This document shows, piece after piece, positions 15,596 through 24,557 of a DNA stretch of 64,000 bases. The stretch is from the NCBI GenBank assembly GCA_035556715.1, contig DATMER010000027.1, positions 1 through 64,000 of the forward strand, read 5' to 3'. Numbering within the stretch: position 1 is the first letter of the stretch; each line of letters starts with the position of its first letter. The DNA comes from DATMER01 sp035556715. GTDB taxonomy: Bacteria > Acidobacteriota > Thermoanaerobaculia > Multivoradales > UBA5704. The notes under the pieces are model-generated. The model was not told the origin of the DNA, made no database searches, and saw only the letters and a program-made list of their open reading frames with translations. The position numbers and the translations under genes were made by a program.

Positions 15596-15923
15596 CGCCT
15601 CTCCTGCTCTTCGGCTGGCATTCGATCGAGTTGCCACCAGCCTTTCTCGTCCAGCAGGAATCCATCTGTCCCGCGAGGGTCCCCGAGCTCACGTACACGA
15701 ACCGCGTGGCTGGAGGGCCCTGGGCAAAGTCGCCGCGCAGGTTCGGGGCGCCGGTCCGGTCGGGGCTGACCCGGAGAGTGAAATCAAACGACACCTGCTC
15801 GTCGGAAGTCTCCGTAGGGGGGAGGAGATCAGCCTTCCCTCGCTGAAGGCAGATCTTCACTCCGGATGGAGGTCGGACGAGGGTGATGCGAAGAGGAATC
15901 TCCTGTTCCGCCGGCTTTGTCAT
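15378..15923 (-). CDS. DUF5990-family protein with run-on C-terminus (probable 3' frameshift)
   Basis: Residues 1-95 follow the DUF5990 pattern ('IPLRITLVRPPSGVKICLQRG', 'FDFTLRVSPDR', 'FAQGPPATRFVYVSSGTLAG', 'DSCWTRKAG'). The family normally ends some 20 residues later. Here the frame instead runs on for about 85 Arg/Cys-rich codons through the start of the cysteine-rich gene, which looks non-native, so the last exon-like part has probably been lost by frameshift or fusion. If so the functional protein ends near 15640. Start ATG 15923 has no good ribosome site. Confidence 0.6.
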   Translation of the reverse strand: MTKPAEQEIPLRITLVRPPSGVKICLQRGKADLLPPTETSDEQVSFDFTLRVSPDRTGAPNLRGDFAQGPPATRFVYVSSGTLAGQMDSCWTRKAGGNSIECQPKSRRGDDKSDCHCCRRSAVPRTRRRGRRAIRKQSGRQLFPRKQRLSDRRRSVLQLERRGPRACCRLHSSFEVLQDLR

Positions 15924-16062
15924 CGTTCGATGATGGTACCGTAACTCCCGGAGGCTGGCCGTCCTGGAGTATGATCCGGCCGCCGGCTCACAAGCGAGGT
16001 TCGAGCGTGAGGGCAGGTGCCGGGATAGACGCTTTCCAGCACCGGGACGTAAACCTACGTAT

Positions 16063-16602
16063 ATGACCCGCCATGCGTTGGTCGGACTCAGTCTGGCAAT
16101 CCTTGCAGCCTACCTGTTCGTACCCGTTCTCCTTCTTCCTCAGGCTTTCAGAGCAGTCCTTGATGGCTTCGATCCTCTCGTGCTTCTCGCGGAATTCATT
16201 CTTTTTCCATCGGCGGTCCTGAGCGTCTTCGAGCTTGATCTGGCGGCAGAGGCATTGACGAAGACATGGTGGTTCTATGCTCCTGCCGGAATCTTGTTCG
16301 GGTCGCTGCTTCCCCGGCGGTCCAGTCGCCAGGCGAGATCGCGGGCAGCGGTGGAAGGCGTCCTCCTGGGTGGCGCTCTTGGGATGGTTGGGGGCGTCGC
16401 CGGGGTTTTTGCCTTCTGGGCGTCGGAAGGCTCCTCCACAATCTCTTTTCCCGAGGCCTCCCGTCTCTTTCTGTACCTCTCGGTGCCCCTCGTCCCGTAT
16501 TGCGCCTTGTGGGTGGCAGTCTTTGCCGCTGTGCATGCGCGGAAGATCGCCCGATCCGCCACCAGTTCCTCAACGGATGCCGCCTCAGCGTGTAACCACT
16601 GA
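16063..16602 (+). CDS. Integral membrane protein of unknown function
   Basis: 179 residues with four hydrophobic spans at about 5-28, 40-62, 103-130 and 142-165. No recognisable motif; a short basic loop ('RRSSRQARSR') follows the second or third span, giving a likely topology. It ends 2 bp from the end of the convergent secreted-protein gene. No ribosome site stands out. Confidence 0.6.
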   Translation: MTRHALVGLSLAILAAYLFVPVLLLPQAFRAVLDGFDPLVLLAEFILFPSAVLSVFELDLAAEALTKTWWFYAPAGILFGSLLPRRSSRQARSRAAVEGVLLGGALGMVGGVAGVFAFWASEGSSTISFPEASRLFLYLSVPLVPYCALWVAVFAAVHARKIARSATSSSTDAASACNH

Positions 16603-16604
16603 GT

Positions 16605-17402
16605 TCAATCGAAATAACCTGTCACATCGAGAATCGCGTGCACCGAGCCATTGTCTGTGACCGGCAGGATTGACAGGGTGCCATCCCCGTTGTGCCTCAG
16701 GGAGACCAGGGTGTTGCTGGCGCGGGTCTGGCCCGGGCCGAAGTGGATGGTGCTGGCCAGGGGAGGGTCGTCTCCCGAGTGGAGCGTCAGGTGCCCGGCC
16801 GCGGTACTTTGGGTGACGGTGACGTTGACCGCAATCACCGCCGCCGTCGAGGGGATGCCGCAGACGCCGTGGACAGTCAGGATTCTGGTGACCCCCGAGC
16901 TCAGGGCGGGGCCGTCCTTCGGTAAGCGCGAATCGAACAGGCGGCACGGCGTGAGGGTGTGGAGGCGGCCGAAGTCATTGTCCAGGTTGATCATGGGGAC
17001 GGCTGGTTCCAGGCCGTCATAGTCAGGATCGTCGCTCACTGTCGGCCCGGCGAAGATCGAGTAGGCCTGAGCCCCGTCCCTCACGGTGTCGTCGACGCCC
17101 GTGACTGTAGCGGTGCGCGGCGTGTTCCAGGTGTCCGGCGTGAAGGAGAGGGAGGAGGGCGAAACCGTCCCCTCTGTCAGGACGTTGCTGACAAGTGGCA
17201 AGGTCACGTCCGCGGTCGGCTGGGTCCGCAACGTGAAGGTCAGAGTAATCGTGGTCCCGTCCTCGGAGGTGGATGGGAAATTGATCGGCGTTACATCGAT
17301 CCCTGGCTCTTGCGCGGGAGAGGCCGCGGCAGCAAGCCCGGCGCAAACCGCGAAGGCGAGCCCCCGGACCAGGTACCTCCAGGATTCGCAAGCTTGAAAC
17401 AT
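16605..17402 (-). CDS. Secreted protein: Calx-beta-like domain plus 'PCRxxDTR...GYF' module
   Basis: 265 residues with a signal peptide and a GGAAAG ribosome site. Residues 33-140 resemble a Calx-beta/Ig-like strand repeat ('TSEDGTTITLTFTLRTQPTADV', 'TPDTWNTPRTATVTGVDDTVRDG', 'YDGLEPAVPMINLDND'). Residues 145-265 are the module 'TPCRLFDSRLP...VNVTVTQSTAAGHLTLHSGD...STIHFGPGQTRASNTLV...VHAILDVTGYFD', found at the C-termini of many secreted proteins in this phylum; the gene at 21674 carries another copy. Role likely surface or extracellular binding. A TATAAT is present at 17459-17454 upstream. Confidence 0.78.
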   Translation of the reverse strand: MFQACESWRYLVRGLAFAVCAGLAAAASPAQEPGIDVTPINFPSTSEDGTTITLTFTLRTQPTADVTLPLVSNVLTEGTVSPSSLSFTPDTWNTPRTATVTGVDDTVRDGAQAYSIFAGPTVSDDPDYDGLEPAVPMINLDNDFGRLHTLTPCRLFDSRLPKDGPALSSGVTRILTVHGVCGIPSTAAVIAVNVTVTQSTAAGHLTLHSGDDPPLASTIHFGPGQTRASNTLVSLRHNGDGTLSILPVTDNGSVHAILDVTGYFD

Positions 17403-17734
17403 GTGGTCTTTCCTTTCACGGGAACGATCCGGTGCCTATTTACGACAGACTTAATTATACACGCGGCGCGCGGCGTGCCACCCGCGGCGGCCACTTATCG
17501 TATAGTGGCTATGCACTGGAGCTGTTGGAGCCTTTTCGCGAGTCCACAATCATTCTACGGACGGGTGCGGAAGAGCGTCTAACGCAAGGTGTCAGCCTTC
17601 CACTATGGACGACAGATAGGAGCGGACCAGGATGCAACCAGGAGCCGTGACTCAAGATCCGGTGGGCCCTGGCGTTTTCTCGCGCACGTTCGGCGCGCTG
17701 TCCCCGGACCACTCTGGGCGCGCTCCTGTGAACC
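17403..17734. other. Gap holding a diverged copy of the serine-hydrolase 5' region
   Basis: No gene is convincing. Positions 17478-17543 align with 20465-20530 at roughly three quarters identity, covering the upstream sequence and first codons of the lipoprotein gene at 20503 (shared 'ACCCGCGGC', 'GGCTATGC', 'CTGTTG', 'CTTCGCG'). After that the similarity ends, so this is a truncated duplicate of a gene start, giving only a 23-codon frame (MHWSCWSLFAS...). Confidence 0.5.
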
Positions 17735-18202
17735 GTGAGGCACCTTGTGGACTGGACCACTCCAGCGAGTTACAGTGATGTCTTCGACCGGCTCGAACGG
17801 GATCAGGTACGATACGTCGTGGTCAGTGGTATGGCAGTCGTCCTGCACGGCTATATCCGCCCGGTCGCCGACCTGGATATTGTCATCGATGCCGCGCCTC
17901 ACGAAGTGCGCAAGGCGATGCACGCGTTGACGCTGGCCGGCTTCGTGCCTAGCATCCCACTCCCGCTGAGTGCACTCACGGTGCTGCGGATGTTCGACTC
18001 AGCGGAGCGAGAGGTTGATGTTTTCGTCCGCTACCACATCCCCTTCGATGAGCTGTGGGCGAGCTCGGAGCGCGTGCGCGTCGACGCCAGCACCGCTCGT
18101 GTCGTGTCGCTTGAACATCTGCTCCGGGCGAAGCGGATCCATGGACGACCGCACGACCTGCTGGATATCGAAGGATTGCTCGCTCAAAGTGCCGGGTCTT
18201 GA
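17735..18202 (+). CDS. MNT/AbiEii-like nucleotidyltransferase
   Basis: 155 residues from GTG 17735. The motif 'YVVVSGMAVVLHGYIRPVADLDIVIDAAP' is the nucleotidyltransferase core (GG/SG helix followed by the D-x-D metal pair in DLDIVID), and 'REVDVFV' supplies the third acidic residue. Such proteins occur as the antitoxin-like transferases of HEPN-MNT modules or as AbiEii relatives. There is no HEPN partner on either side, so it appears as a solo gene, perhaps left after a rearrangement of the flanks. Confidence 0.78.
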   Translation: MRHLVDWTTPASYSDVFDRLERDQVRYVVVSGMAVVLHGYIRPVADLDIVIDAAPHEVRKAMHALTLAGFVPSIPLPLSALTVLRMFDSAEREVDVFVRYHIPFDELWASSERVRVDASTARVVSLEHLLRAKRIHGRPHDLLDIEGLLAQSAGS

Positions 18203-18445
18203 CCGGATCACCGACGCGCCCGGGGATGCCGGCTCCTGACGGGTGTACGCCCCGGTGCCCAAGGTGTTAGCATCGACAGGGATCGATGGACTCCAGGGGG
18301 AGAGCGCATTGCACCAGACAGAGTCAGCCTTGAGCTCCACAATCACATCTGCGTCCTGTACAGCGTCTTTGACGACGAATTCAGGGTGCTGTACTCCTTG
18401 GAAGCTTCAGGCCGGCCGGGCTGCCGCTTCAACCTCTTAGCGCAA

Positions 18446-20455
18446 ATGCCGCCATCTCTTGAAGCATCGACCGACAGCCAGGCGTTGCGGCGCTACCTGC
18501 GGGACCTTGCGTCTCTCACGGCCCTTCCCGGCGTCTGGATCGCGTCGGATCGCCGTGAGACCGCGGAGGGCCTGGCCGACGTCCTGGTGAAGATTCTCGA
18601 TCCCGAGATCGTCTACCTCCGGCTCAATGCCTCCAGAGGTGGCGGGGACCGCATCGAGGTCACCCGCTTCGGCGACGAGTCGGACCTCCCCGAGCAGGGC
18701 CGGGCGATCCGCCGCGCGCTGGAGCCCTGGCTCCCCTGCGATATCTCCGAGTTGGCCGTTCTCTCCCTGCCGCCTGAGGTCGGCGACGGGTATGGGAAGG
18801 CTGCCGTCGTCCCCATCGGGTACGGGGCCGAGTTCGGCGTCGTGATGGTCGCCTCCAGCCGGCCCGGCTTCCCGTCTGAGGAGGACCGTCTCCTCCTCAC
18901 TGTCGCCGTAAACCAGGCAGCGGTCGTGCTGCAGCGCCAGGCGGCCGGGGAGTCCCAGTCGCACCTGGCCGCGATCGTCGAATCCTCGGAAGATGCGATC
19001 ATCAGCAAGACGCTCGAAGGGGTCATCATTTCGTGGAATGCCGGCGCCGAGGCCCTGTTCGGGCATTCGGCGGCCGAGGCGGTCGGTCAACTGATCACTC
19101 TGATCATCCCGTCCGACCGGCGGCACGAGGAGCAGATGATCCTGGAGCGGCTGCGCCGTGGCGAGCGGATCGAGCATTATGAGACCGTCCGCCAGACCAA
19201 GGAGGGACGTCTGATCGACATCTCCCTCGCGATCTCGCCGGTCCGGGACGGTACGGGCCGGATCGTCGGCGCCTCCAAGGTCGCGCGCGACATCACGCTC
19301 CAGAAGAAGGCGGAGGAGGCGCTGAAGGAGGCGGACCGGCGGAAGGACGAGTTCCTGGCGATGCTGGCGCACGAACTGCGCAACCCGCTCGCCCCGATGC
19401 GCCATGCCATCGAGATCCTGCGCGCCAAGGGTCCGAACGAGCCGGAGTTGCACTGGGCCAGGGACGTGATCGAGCGGCAGGTCCACCAGATGACCCGGCT
19501 GGTGGATGACCTGCTCGACGTCTCCCGCATCACCCGGGGCAAGATCGTGCTCCGCAAGGAGCGGGTCGAGCTGGCGGAGGTGGTCAGCAGCGCCGTCGAT
19601 GCCAGCCGCTCGCTCGTCGAGGAGTCAAACCACCAGCTCACGGTCACGATGCCGCCCGATCCGGTCCACCTGGAGGCGGACTCGGCCCGCCTCTCCCAGG
19701 TGCTGTTCAACCTGCTGAACAATGCCGCCAAGTACACGAACCCGGGCGGTCACATCTGGCTGACCGTCGAACGGGAGCGCGACGGAGTGTCGATCCGGAT
19801 CAGGGACAACGGCATCGGGATCGACCCGGAAATGCTGCCGCAGGTGTTCGAGATCTTCACCCAGGCGGAGCAGTCCCTGGAACGCTCGCACGGAGGCCTC
19901 GGTCTCGGTCTTGCCGTTGTGCAGAGCCTGGTCGAGATGCACGGCGGCACCGTGACGGCGCACAGCGAGGGAATCGGAAAGGGCACCGAGCTCGTCATTC
20001 GCCTGCCGATCCGCCTGCCAAGCCGCCTGCCGAACACCGGGAACGATACAGACCAGCCGCCACAAAGCGCAGGCAAGGACAAGGATTTCGCTGGCCTCTC
20101 CAAGAGCCGGATCCTGGTTGTGGACGACAACCGGGATGCTGCCGAAAGCCTCGCGATGTTGCTTCAGATGTGGGGTCACGAGGTCTATCTGGCCTACGAC
20201 GGCTTGGACGCGGTGGAGGCAGCGGCGGAGTTCCAGCCGGACGTGGTCCTGCTGGACATCGGCCTGCCGAAGATGAACGGCTATGAGGCCGCCCACCGTA
20301 TCCGCCAAGCGAAACAGGACGTCGTCTTGATCGCCCTGACCGGGTGGGGACAGGACGAGGACCGCCGCCGCTCCAGAGAGGCAGGCTTCGATCACCACCT
20401 GACCAAGCCGGTTGAGTTCGAAGCCCTGCAGAATATGCTTGCAATAAAAGTGTGA
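18446..20455 (+). CDS. Hybrid sensor histidine kinase (GAF-PAS-HisKA-HATPase-REC)
   Basis: 669 residues from ATG 18446. Order: GAF-like domain (about 20-165), PAS (about 175-290, 'LAAIVESSEDAIISKTLEGVI...WNAGAEALFG'), HisKA with the phospho-acceptor His309 in 'MLAHELRNPLAPM', HATPase_c (N box 'LLNNAAKYTNPGG', G boxes 'DNGIGI' and 'GLGLGLAVVQ'), and a receiver domain with Asp604 in 'VVLLDIGLP'. No membrane span, so a cytoplasmic sensor. The frame is open upstream to about 18320 ('ELHNHICVLYSVFDDEF', resembling the start of a DcmR-type MEDS sensory domain) but without a start codon, so an N-terminal domain may have been lost. Confidence 0.9.
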   Translation: MPPSLEASTDSQALRRYLRDLASLTALPGVWIASDRRETAEGLADVLVKILDPEIVYLRLNASRGGGDRIEVTRFGDESDLPEQGRAIRRALEPWLPCDISELAVLSLPPEVGDGYGKAAVVPIGYGAEFGVVMVASSRPGFPSEEDRLLLTVAVNQAAVVLQRQAAGESQSHLAAIVESSEDAIISKTLEGVIISWNAGAEALFGHSAAEAVGQLITLIIPSDRRHEEQMILERLRRGERIEHYETVRQTKEGRLIDISLAISPVRDGTGRIVGASKVARDITLQKKAEEALKEADRRKDEFLAMLAHELRNPLAPMRHAIEILRAKGPNEPELHWARDVIERQVHQMTRLVDDLLDVSRITRGKIVLRKERVELAEVVSSAVDASRSLVEESNHQLTVTMPPDPVHLEADSARLSQVLFNLLNNAAKYTNPGGHIWLTVERERDGVSIRIRDNGIGIDPEMLPQVFEIFTQAEQSLERSHGGLGLGLAVVQSLVEMHGGTVTAHSEGIGKGTELVIRLPIRLPSRLPNTGNDTDQPPQSAGKDKDFAGLSKSRILVVDDNRDAAESLAMLLQMWGHEVYLAYDGLDAVEAAAEFQPDVVLLDIGLPKMNGYEAAHRIRQAKQDVVLIALTGWGQDEDRRRSREAGFDHHLTKPVEFEALQNMLAIKV

Positions 20456-20502
20456 CTTCGCGCGGAGTGCAACCCGCGGCCGCCGCTTGGCGTACTGGGG
20501 CT

Positions 20503-21651
20503 ATGCGCTGGATCTGTTGCGCCCTCTTCGCGCTGACGCTTCTGTCGTGCAATGGCTCGCGTCAATCCATAGCCGGACCAGCCTCGAACCCTCCGAGTCT
20601 CGAGCAGGAGCTCAAGGAGATCCGGGCAAAGCATGACCTGCCCGGACTCGCCGCCACCGTTGTGCGGGGAGGACAGGTTGTCTCGAGCGCCGTGGTGGGC
20701 CTCCGGAGGATGAGCGCCGGAGACCGGCTTCGCATCGACGATCGCTTCCATATCGCGTCCTGCACAAAGTCGATGACAGCCACCCTCGCGGCGATCGTCG
20801 TGGAGGAAGGCAGACTGGAGTGGAGCTCCCGGTTGGCCGACGTCCTGCCGGAGCTGCGCGGTGCTCAGTACGAGTACCAGAATGCCACGTTGGAGCAGCT
20901 CCTGGCTCATGCCGCGAAGATGCCGGCTTACACGCAGTTTGGCCCCGATCGCCTGGAAGAATTGAAAGCGCTCCGGGGCTCGCCGACCGAGCAGCGGCTG
21001 GCGTTTCTTGCGGAGGTGCTTGCCACCGAGGAGCCCAACAACGCCACGGGCGACGCCGCTTATTCGAATGTCGGGTATACCGCGGCAGCGGCGATGATGG
21101 AGCGTGCGACGGGAGAGTCCTGGGAAAACCTGATCCGAAGCCGGCTCACTCAACCCTTGGGCATGACGAGCGTGGGGTTCGGGTGGCCCGCGACCTCGCG
21201 GACTCCCGAGCAGCCACGCGGACACTTCCGGCGGAACGGCGAGCTCGTGGAGCAGCCGCTGGACGACTCGTATCTGCTCCCCGCCGCGCTCTGGCCGGCG
21301 GGAGCGGTCAACAGCTCGATCGGCGATCTTGGACGCTACGCCGCCGATCATCTCAACGGTCTGCTGGGCAGGAAGGCACTGCTTCCGCAAGCCGCTTACG
21401 AGAAGCTGCACAGGCCGCCTGGTGGAGCGGAGCAGGGCTTCACGCTCGGATGGGGCGTCCGTCCGGACGAGCGCTGGGGGGTTCTGCACTACGGTTCGGG
21501 AAGCGGCGGCACTTTTTTCGTTCGGATCGCGATCGCGCCGGAGCACGATGCCGCCGTCGTCGTGGCCTCCAACAGCGGCGAGGCCGCGGCGGCCACGAGA
21601 GAAGTCATCGAAAGACTGCTCGCGTTGTATGATTCGGCCGCAGGCTCATAA
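20503..21651 (+). CDS. Beta-lactamase-family serine hydrolase, lipoprotein
   Basis: 382 residues. N-terminus 'MRWICCALFALTLLSCNG' has a lipobox (LLSC), so it is a membrane-anchored lipoprotein. Class C beta-lactamase/DD-peptidase motifs: S-x-x-K at Ser86-Lys89 ('ASCTKSM'), Y-x-N in 'YSNVGYT', and H-x-G in 'HYGSGSGG'. These enzymes act on peptides, esters or cell-wall stem peptides; the exact substrate cannot be read. It follows the sensor kinase by 47 bp and precedes the pseudopilin fusion gene by 22 bp, all on the same strand. Confidence 0.87.
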   Translation: MRWICCALFALTLLSCNGSRQSIAGPASNPPSLEQELKEIRAKHDLPGLAATVVRGGQVVSSAVVGLRRMSAGDRLRIDDRFHIASCTKSMTATLAAIVVEEGRLEWSSRLADVLPELRGAQYEYQNATLEQLLAHAAKMPAYTQFGPDRLEELKALRGSPTEQRLAFLAEVLATEEPNNATGDAAYSNVGYTAAAAMMERATGESWENLIRSRLTQPLGMTSVGFGWPATSRTPEQPRGHFRRNGELVEQPLDDSYLLPAALWPAGAVNSSIGDLGRYAADHLNGLLGRKALLPQAAYEKLHRPPGGAEQGFTLGWGVRPDERWGVLHYGSGSGGTFFVRIAIAPEHDAAVVVASNSGEAAAATREVIERLLALYDSAAGS

Positions 21652-21673
21652 GCGAGATTGAGGGAGGCTCAAG

Positions 21674-22951
21674 ATGAGGGAGCGGCATTTCGTATCCACG
21701 GTGGCGGTCGTTTGCGGGCTGGTGTCCCTTTCGGAGCCGGGGGCGATGGCTTCGCTGACCGATGCCCAGGCACAGGCGCAGACCGTCGAGGACGTCCGCA
21801 ATGTCGGCGACGCCATGTTCAACTGGCTCATCGATCAGGTCGGGTTTGCGCCGTCGGTACCCTCTGCCTCCATGGAGGCCACCATCAATTTCAATTTCTA
21901 TGAGGCAATCTCCCACAGCGAGCTCGAAGGCTTGCTGGTGCCTCAGTACATCCAGTCGGTTCCGGAGCTGGATGGCTGGGGTTATCACTATGATTACCGC
22001 TTGAACAGTGCCGATCCTCTGGGGCAGCACGTCATGGCCATCCGCAGCCCGGGGCGGGACGGGGCTGTCACAGGACCCTTCTATACCCCCGGGTCGTTCG
22101 CTCCCGAGCAGGTCGATGAGGACATTGTCTGGGTGGACGGTGCTTTCGTCCGCTGGCCGTCGATACCGTTGAGCGATCGACAGGCACAGGCACGCACTGT
22201 CGTGGACGTCCGCAATGTCGGGACCGCCATGTTCAGTTGGCTCATCGACCAGGTCGGTTTAGCGCCTCCGGGGCCGCCGCGGGTCTCGGAAGCCCTCACG
22301 GTCGATTTCCTCTTGTATCCGGAGATCTCGCACAGCGATCTCGAAAGCCTTCTGGTCCCGCAGTACATTCAGTCGGTTCCGGAGCTGGATGGCTGGGGTC
22401 ATCCCTATGATTACCGTTTGAACACGGCCAATCCCCTGGCGCAGCAGGTCATGGCCATTCGCAGTCCAGGGCGGGACGGGGCCTTTTCAGGAAACTCCTA
22501 TGCCGTCGGGTCGTTCGATCCCGATCACTTCGATGAGGACATCGCCTGGGCGGACGGTTTCTTTGTCCGCTGGCCGGAGGAGATCGCAGGTCTGTCGTTC
22601 TACACCGTCCTCCCATGCCGGGCGTTCGACACACGGCTCACCTCCGCGCTCCAATCCGGGGTCGCCGGTTCGTTCCATTTCGGCGGAGTGTGCGGCATCC
22701 CGATGTCGGCCAAGGCCGTGACGGTGAATGTGACGGTCCTGGGTCCGACCGGTGCCGGCCACGTCATCCTGTTTCCCGGAGGCCTTTCGGTGCCGACGAC
22801 GAGCACGATCAACTTCGCCGCCGGGCAGGTGCGGGCCAACAACGCGATCCTCCCCCTCGGGGGCGCCATTGGGACGGTCGGAGCCTGGGCGTCGGTGGTC
22901 AATGGCGGCCAGGTTCATGTGACCCTGGATGTCAGCGGCTACTTCGAGTGA
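21674..22951 (+). CDS. Secreted fusion: two GspG-like pseudopilin domains plus 'PCRxxDTR...GYF' module
   Basis: 425 residues with a signal peptide. Residues about 25-165 and 165-300 are two repeats of a type II secretion GspG-like globular domain: 'VEDVRNVGDAMFNWLIDQ' helix, then 'LDGWG(Y/H).YDYRLN.A(D/N)PL', 'MAIRSPGRDG' and 'FDEDI.W.DGFFVRWP', the calcium-site pattern of pseudopilin C-terminal domains. The canonical N-terminal methylated helix is absent. Residues 310-425 are the secreted module shared with 16605-17402. Function unknown; it may bind calcium and interact with the secretion apparatus or surface. Confidence 0.8.
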   Translation: MRERHFVSTVAVVCGLVSLSEPGAMASLTDAQAQAQTVEDVRNVGDAMFNWLIDQVGFAPSVPSASMEATINFNFYEAISHSELEGLLVPQYIQSVPELDGWGYHYDYRLNSADPLGQHVMAIRSPGRDGAVTGPFYTPGSFAPEQVDEDIVWVDGAFVRWPSIPLSDRQAQARTVVDVRNVGTAMFSWLIDQVGLAPPGPPRVSEALTVDFLLYPEISHSDLESLLVPQYIQSVPELDGWGHPYDYRLNTANPLAQQVMAIRSPGRDGAFSGNSYAVGSFDPDHFDEDIAWADGFFVRWPEEIAGLSFYTVLPCRAFDTRLTSALQSGVAGSFHFGGVCGIPMSAKAVTVNVTVLGPTGAGHVILFPGGLSVPTTSTINFAAGQVRANNAILPLGGAIGTVGAWASVVNGGQVHVTLDVSGYFE

Positions 22952-23118
22952 GAGCCGCCCAACCGGCCATGCCAAACCGACCATGGGATTCTGTTGTAGC
23001 ATGTCCCGGAACGGCGGGGAAGCGCCGGAGTACATGCAAAAGCGCGTGGTGACGCCGGTGGCGTCGCGCGGTCCCCGCCTGGACTGCCCGTCTGGACCGA
23101 ATGACAGGAGAGCAATCT

Positions 23119-24255
23119 ATGCCCGACACTCGTCACGTCACCCCCCGGAATGGCGACGTCCTTCTTCTCGCCGGCACGATGAAGGGCGCGTTCATCCTTC
23201 GCTCCAGCAAGACTCGCGGGAAGTGGGAGATGGGAGGACCGTACTTTCCCGGCAGCGCCGTCTACGCCATGGCCTACGACGGCCGTAATGGGCGGCACCG
23301 CATCTGGGCTGCCGCGCACAGCATGCATTGGGGTGGGCTGCTCCGGTCGAGCGATGATTTTGGCCAGAGCTGGACGAATCCCGAGGAAGCGAACGTGAAG
23401 TTCCCGGAGGGGACCGGGGCTGCGCTCAAACAGATCTGGCAGATCGTCCCCGGCCGCGAGGCGGAGCCCGACACGCTTTACTGCGGGGTCGAGCCGGCTG
23501 CTCTTTTCGTCTCGCGCGATGCCGGTGATACGTGGTCTCTGATGGAAGGGCTCTGGAATCACCCGCAGAGGCCGCAATGGGCTCCGGGTGGAGGAGGGCT
23601 CTGCCTTCATACGATTCTTCTCGATCCTGAAAGCCTCGACCGGGTGCGCATCGCCGTGTCGACGGGCGGCATGTACGTGACCGAGGATGGCGGCTCGACA
23701 TGGCGGCCCTCGAACCAGGGAGTGCGCGCCGATTTCCTTCCTGAGAAGTATCCGGAGTTCGGCCAGTGCGTCCACAAGGTGGTGCAGGCGAAGCAGAAAC
23801 CCGATCGGATGTTCCTGCAGAATCACTGGGGTCTTTATCGCAGCGACGATCGCGGCGAGAGCTGGACGGACATCGCCAACGGAGTGCCTTCCGATTTCGG
23901 CTTCTGCATGTCAATCCATCCGGAGAGCCCGGACTGCGCCTGGATCGTGCCGGTCGAGTCGGACCAGTTCCGCTGCACTCCCGAAGGGAAGCTTCGCGTC
24001 TATCGGACGCGGGATGCCGGGAAGAGTTGGGAGGCGATGACGAAGGGGCTGCCGCAGAACGATGCCTACGAGACGGTGCTTCGCGACGCCATGGCCGTCG
24101 ATCCGCTCGATCCGGCGGGGGTTTACTTCGGGACCCGGAGCGGAAAGCTCTACGGTTCTGCCGACGAAGGGGACACCTGGTCCGAGCTGATCGACGGGCT
24201 CCCCCCGGTCGTCTCGGTCAAGGCGATTGTTGTCTCCCTGCCCGGGGGGGCCTGA
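23119..24255 (+). CDS. Sialidase-like beta-propeller (BNR repeat) protein
   Basis: 378 residues from ATG 23119 with AGGAGA 8 bases upstream; an ATG at 23101 is a poorer alternative. No signal peptide. Four or more Asp-box/BNR motifs ('SSDDFGQSWT', 'SRDAGDTWS', 'TEDGGSTWR', 'SDDRGESWT', 'TRDAGKSWE', 'SADEGDTWS'). These form propeller folds in sialidases and in photosystem-assembly-like proteins, so the enzymatic activity is not implied. The gene ends in TGATG, overlapping the MoaD-like gene. Confidence 0.82.
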   Translation: MPDTRHVTPRNGDVLLLAGTMKGAFILRSSKTRGKWEMGGPYFPGSAVYAMAYDGRNGRHRIWAAAHSMHWGGLLRSSDDFGQSWTNPEEANVKFPEGTGAALKQIWQIVPGREAEPDTLYCGVEPAALFVSRDAGDTWSLMEGLWNHPQRPQWAPGGGGLCLHTILLDPESLDRVRIAVSTGGMYVTEDGGSTWRPSNQGVRADFLPEKYPEFGQCVHKVVQAKQKPDRMFLQNHWGLYRSDDRGESWTDIANGVPSDFGFCMSIHPESPDCAWIVPVESDQFRCTPEGKLRVYRTRDAGKSWEAMTKGLPQNDAYETVLRDAMAVDPLDPAGVYFGTRSGKLYGSADEGDTWSELIDGLPPVVSVKAIVVSLPGGA

Positions 24256-24536
24256 TGCCACTCGTATTCATGATTCCCGGACCGCTGCGCGAGCTTGCCG
24301 GAGACCGCGGAGAAGTTCGCATCGAGGGCACAGCCTGCACGATTGGGGAAGCGCTGTCGCTCCTCTGGGCCAGTTACCCCGCGGTTCGCGACCGTGTGCT
24401 GACCGAGCTTGGGGAAGTGCGGCCGCACGTCAACATTTTCGTCGACGGACTGAACATCCGCGATTCAGGGGGGCTCGACGCTCCGGTGCGCGACGGCGCG
24501 GAGATCTATATCCTGCCCGCGGTGAGCGGCGGATAA
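24255..24536 (+). CDS. MoaD/ThiS-family sulfur-carrier-like protein
   Basis: 93 residues with a beta-grasp ubiquitin-like fold, 'MPLVFMIPGPLRELAGDRGEVRI', and the C-terminal Gly-Gly tail ('ILPAVSGG') that is adenylated and thiocarboxylated in MoaD/ThiS. Translation is coupled with the propeller gene by the shared TGATG; this propeller plus MoaD pairing recurs in bacterial genomes. The acceptor of the sulfur or the conjugation target is unknown. Confidence 0.85.
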   Translation: MPLVFMIPGPLRELAGDRGEVRIEGTACTIGEALSLLWASYPAVRDRVLTELGEVRPHVNIFVDGLNIRDSGGLDAPVRDGAEIYILPAVSGG

Positions 24537-24557
24537 CCGGCGGAGCTTCGCTAGCAG

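Noticed and set aside
17511..17582. 23-codon frame MHWSCWSLFAS... as a small gene
   Set aside because: It is explained as the truncated duplicate of the start of the gene at 20503; no ribosome site.
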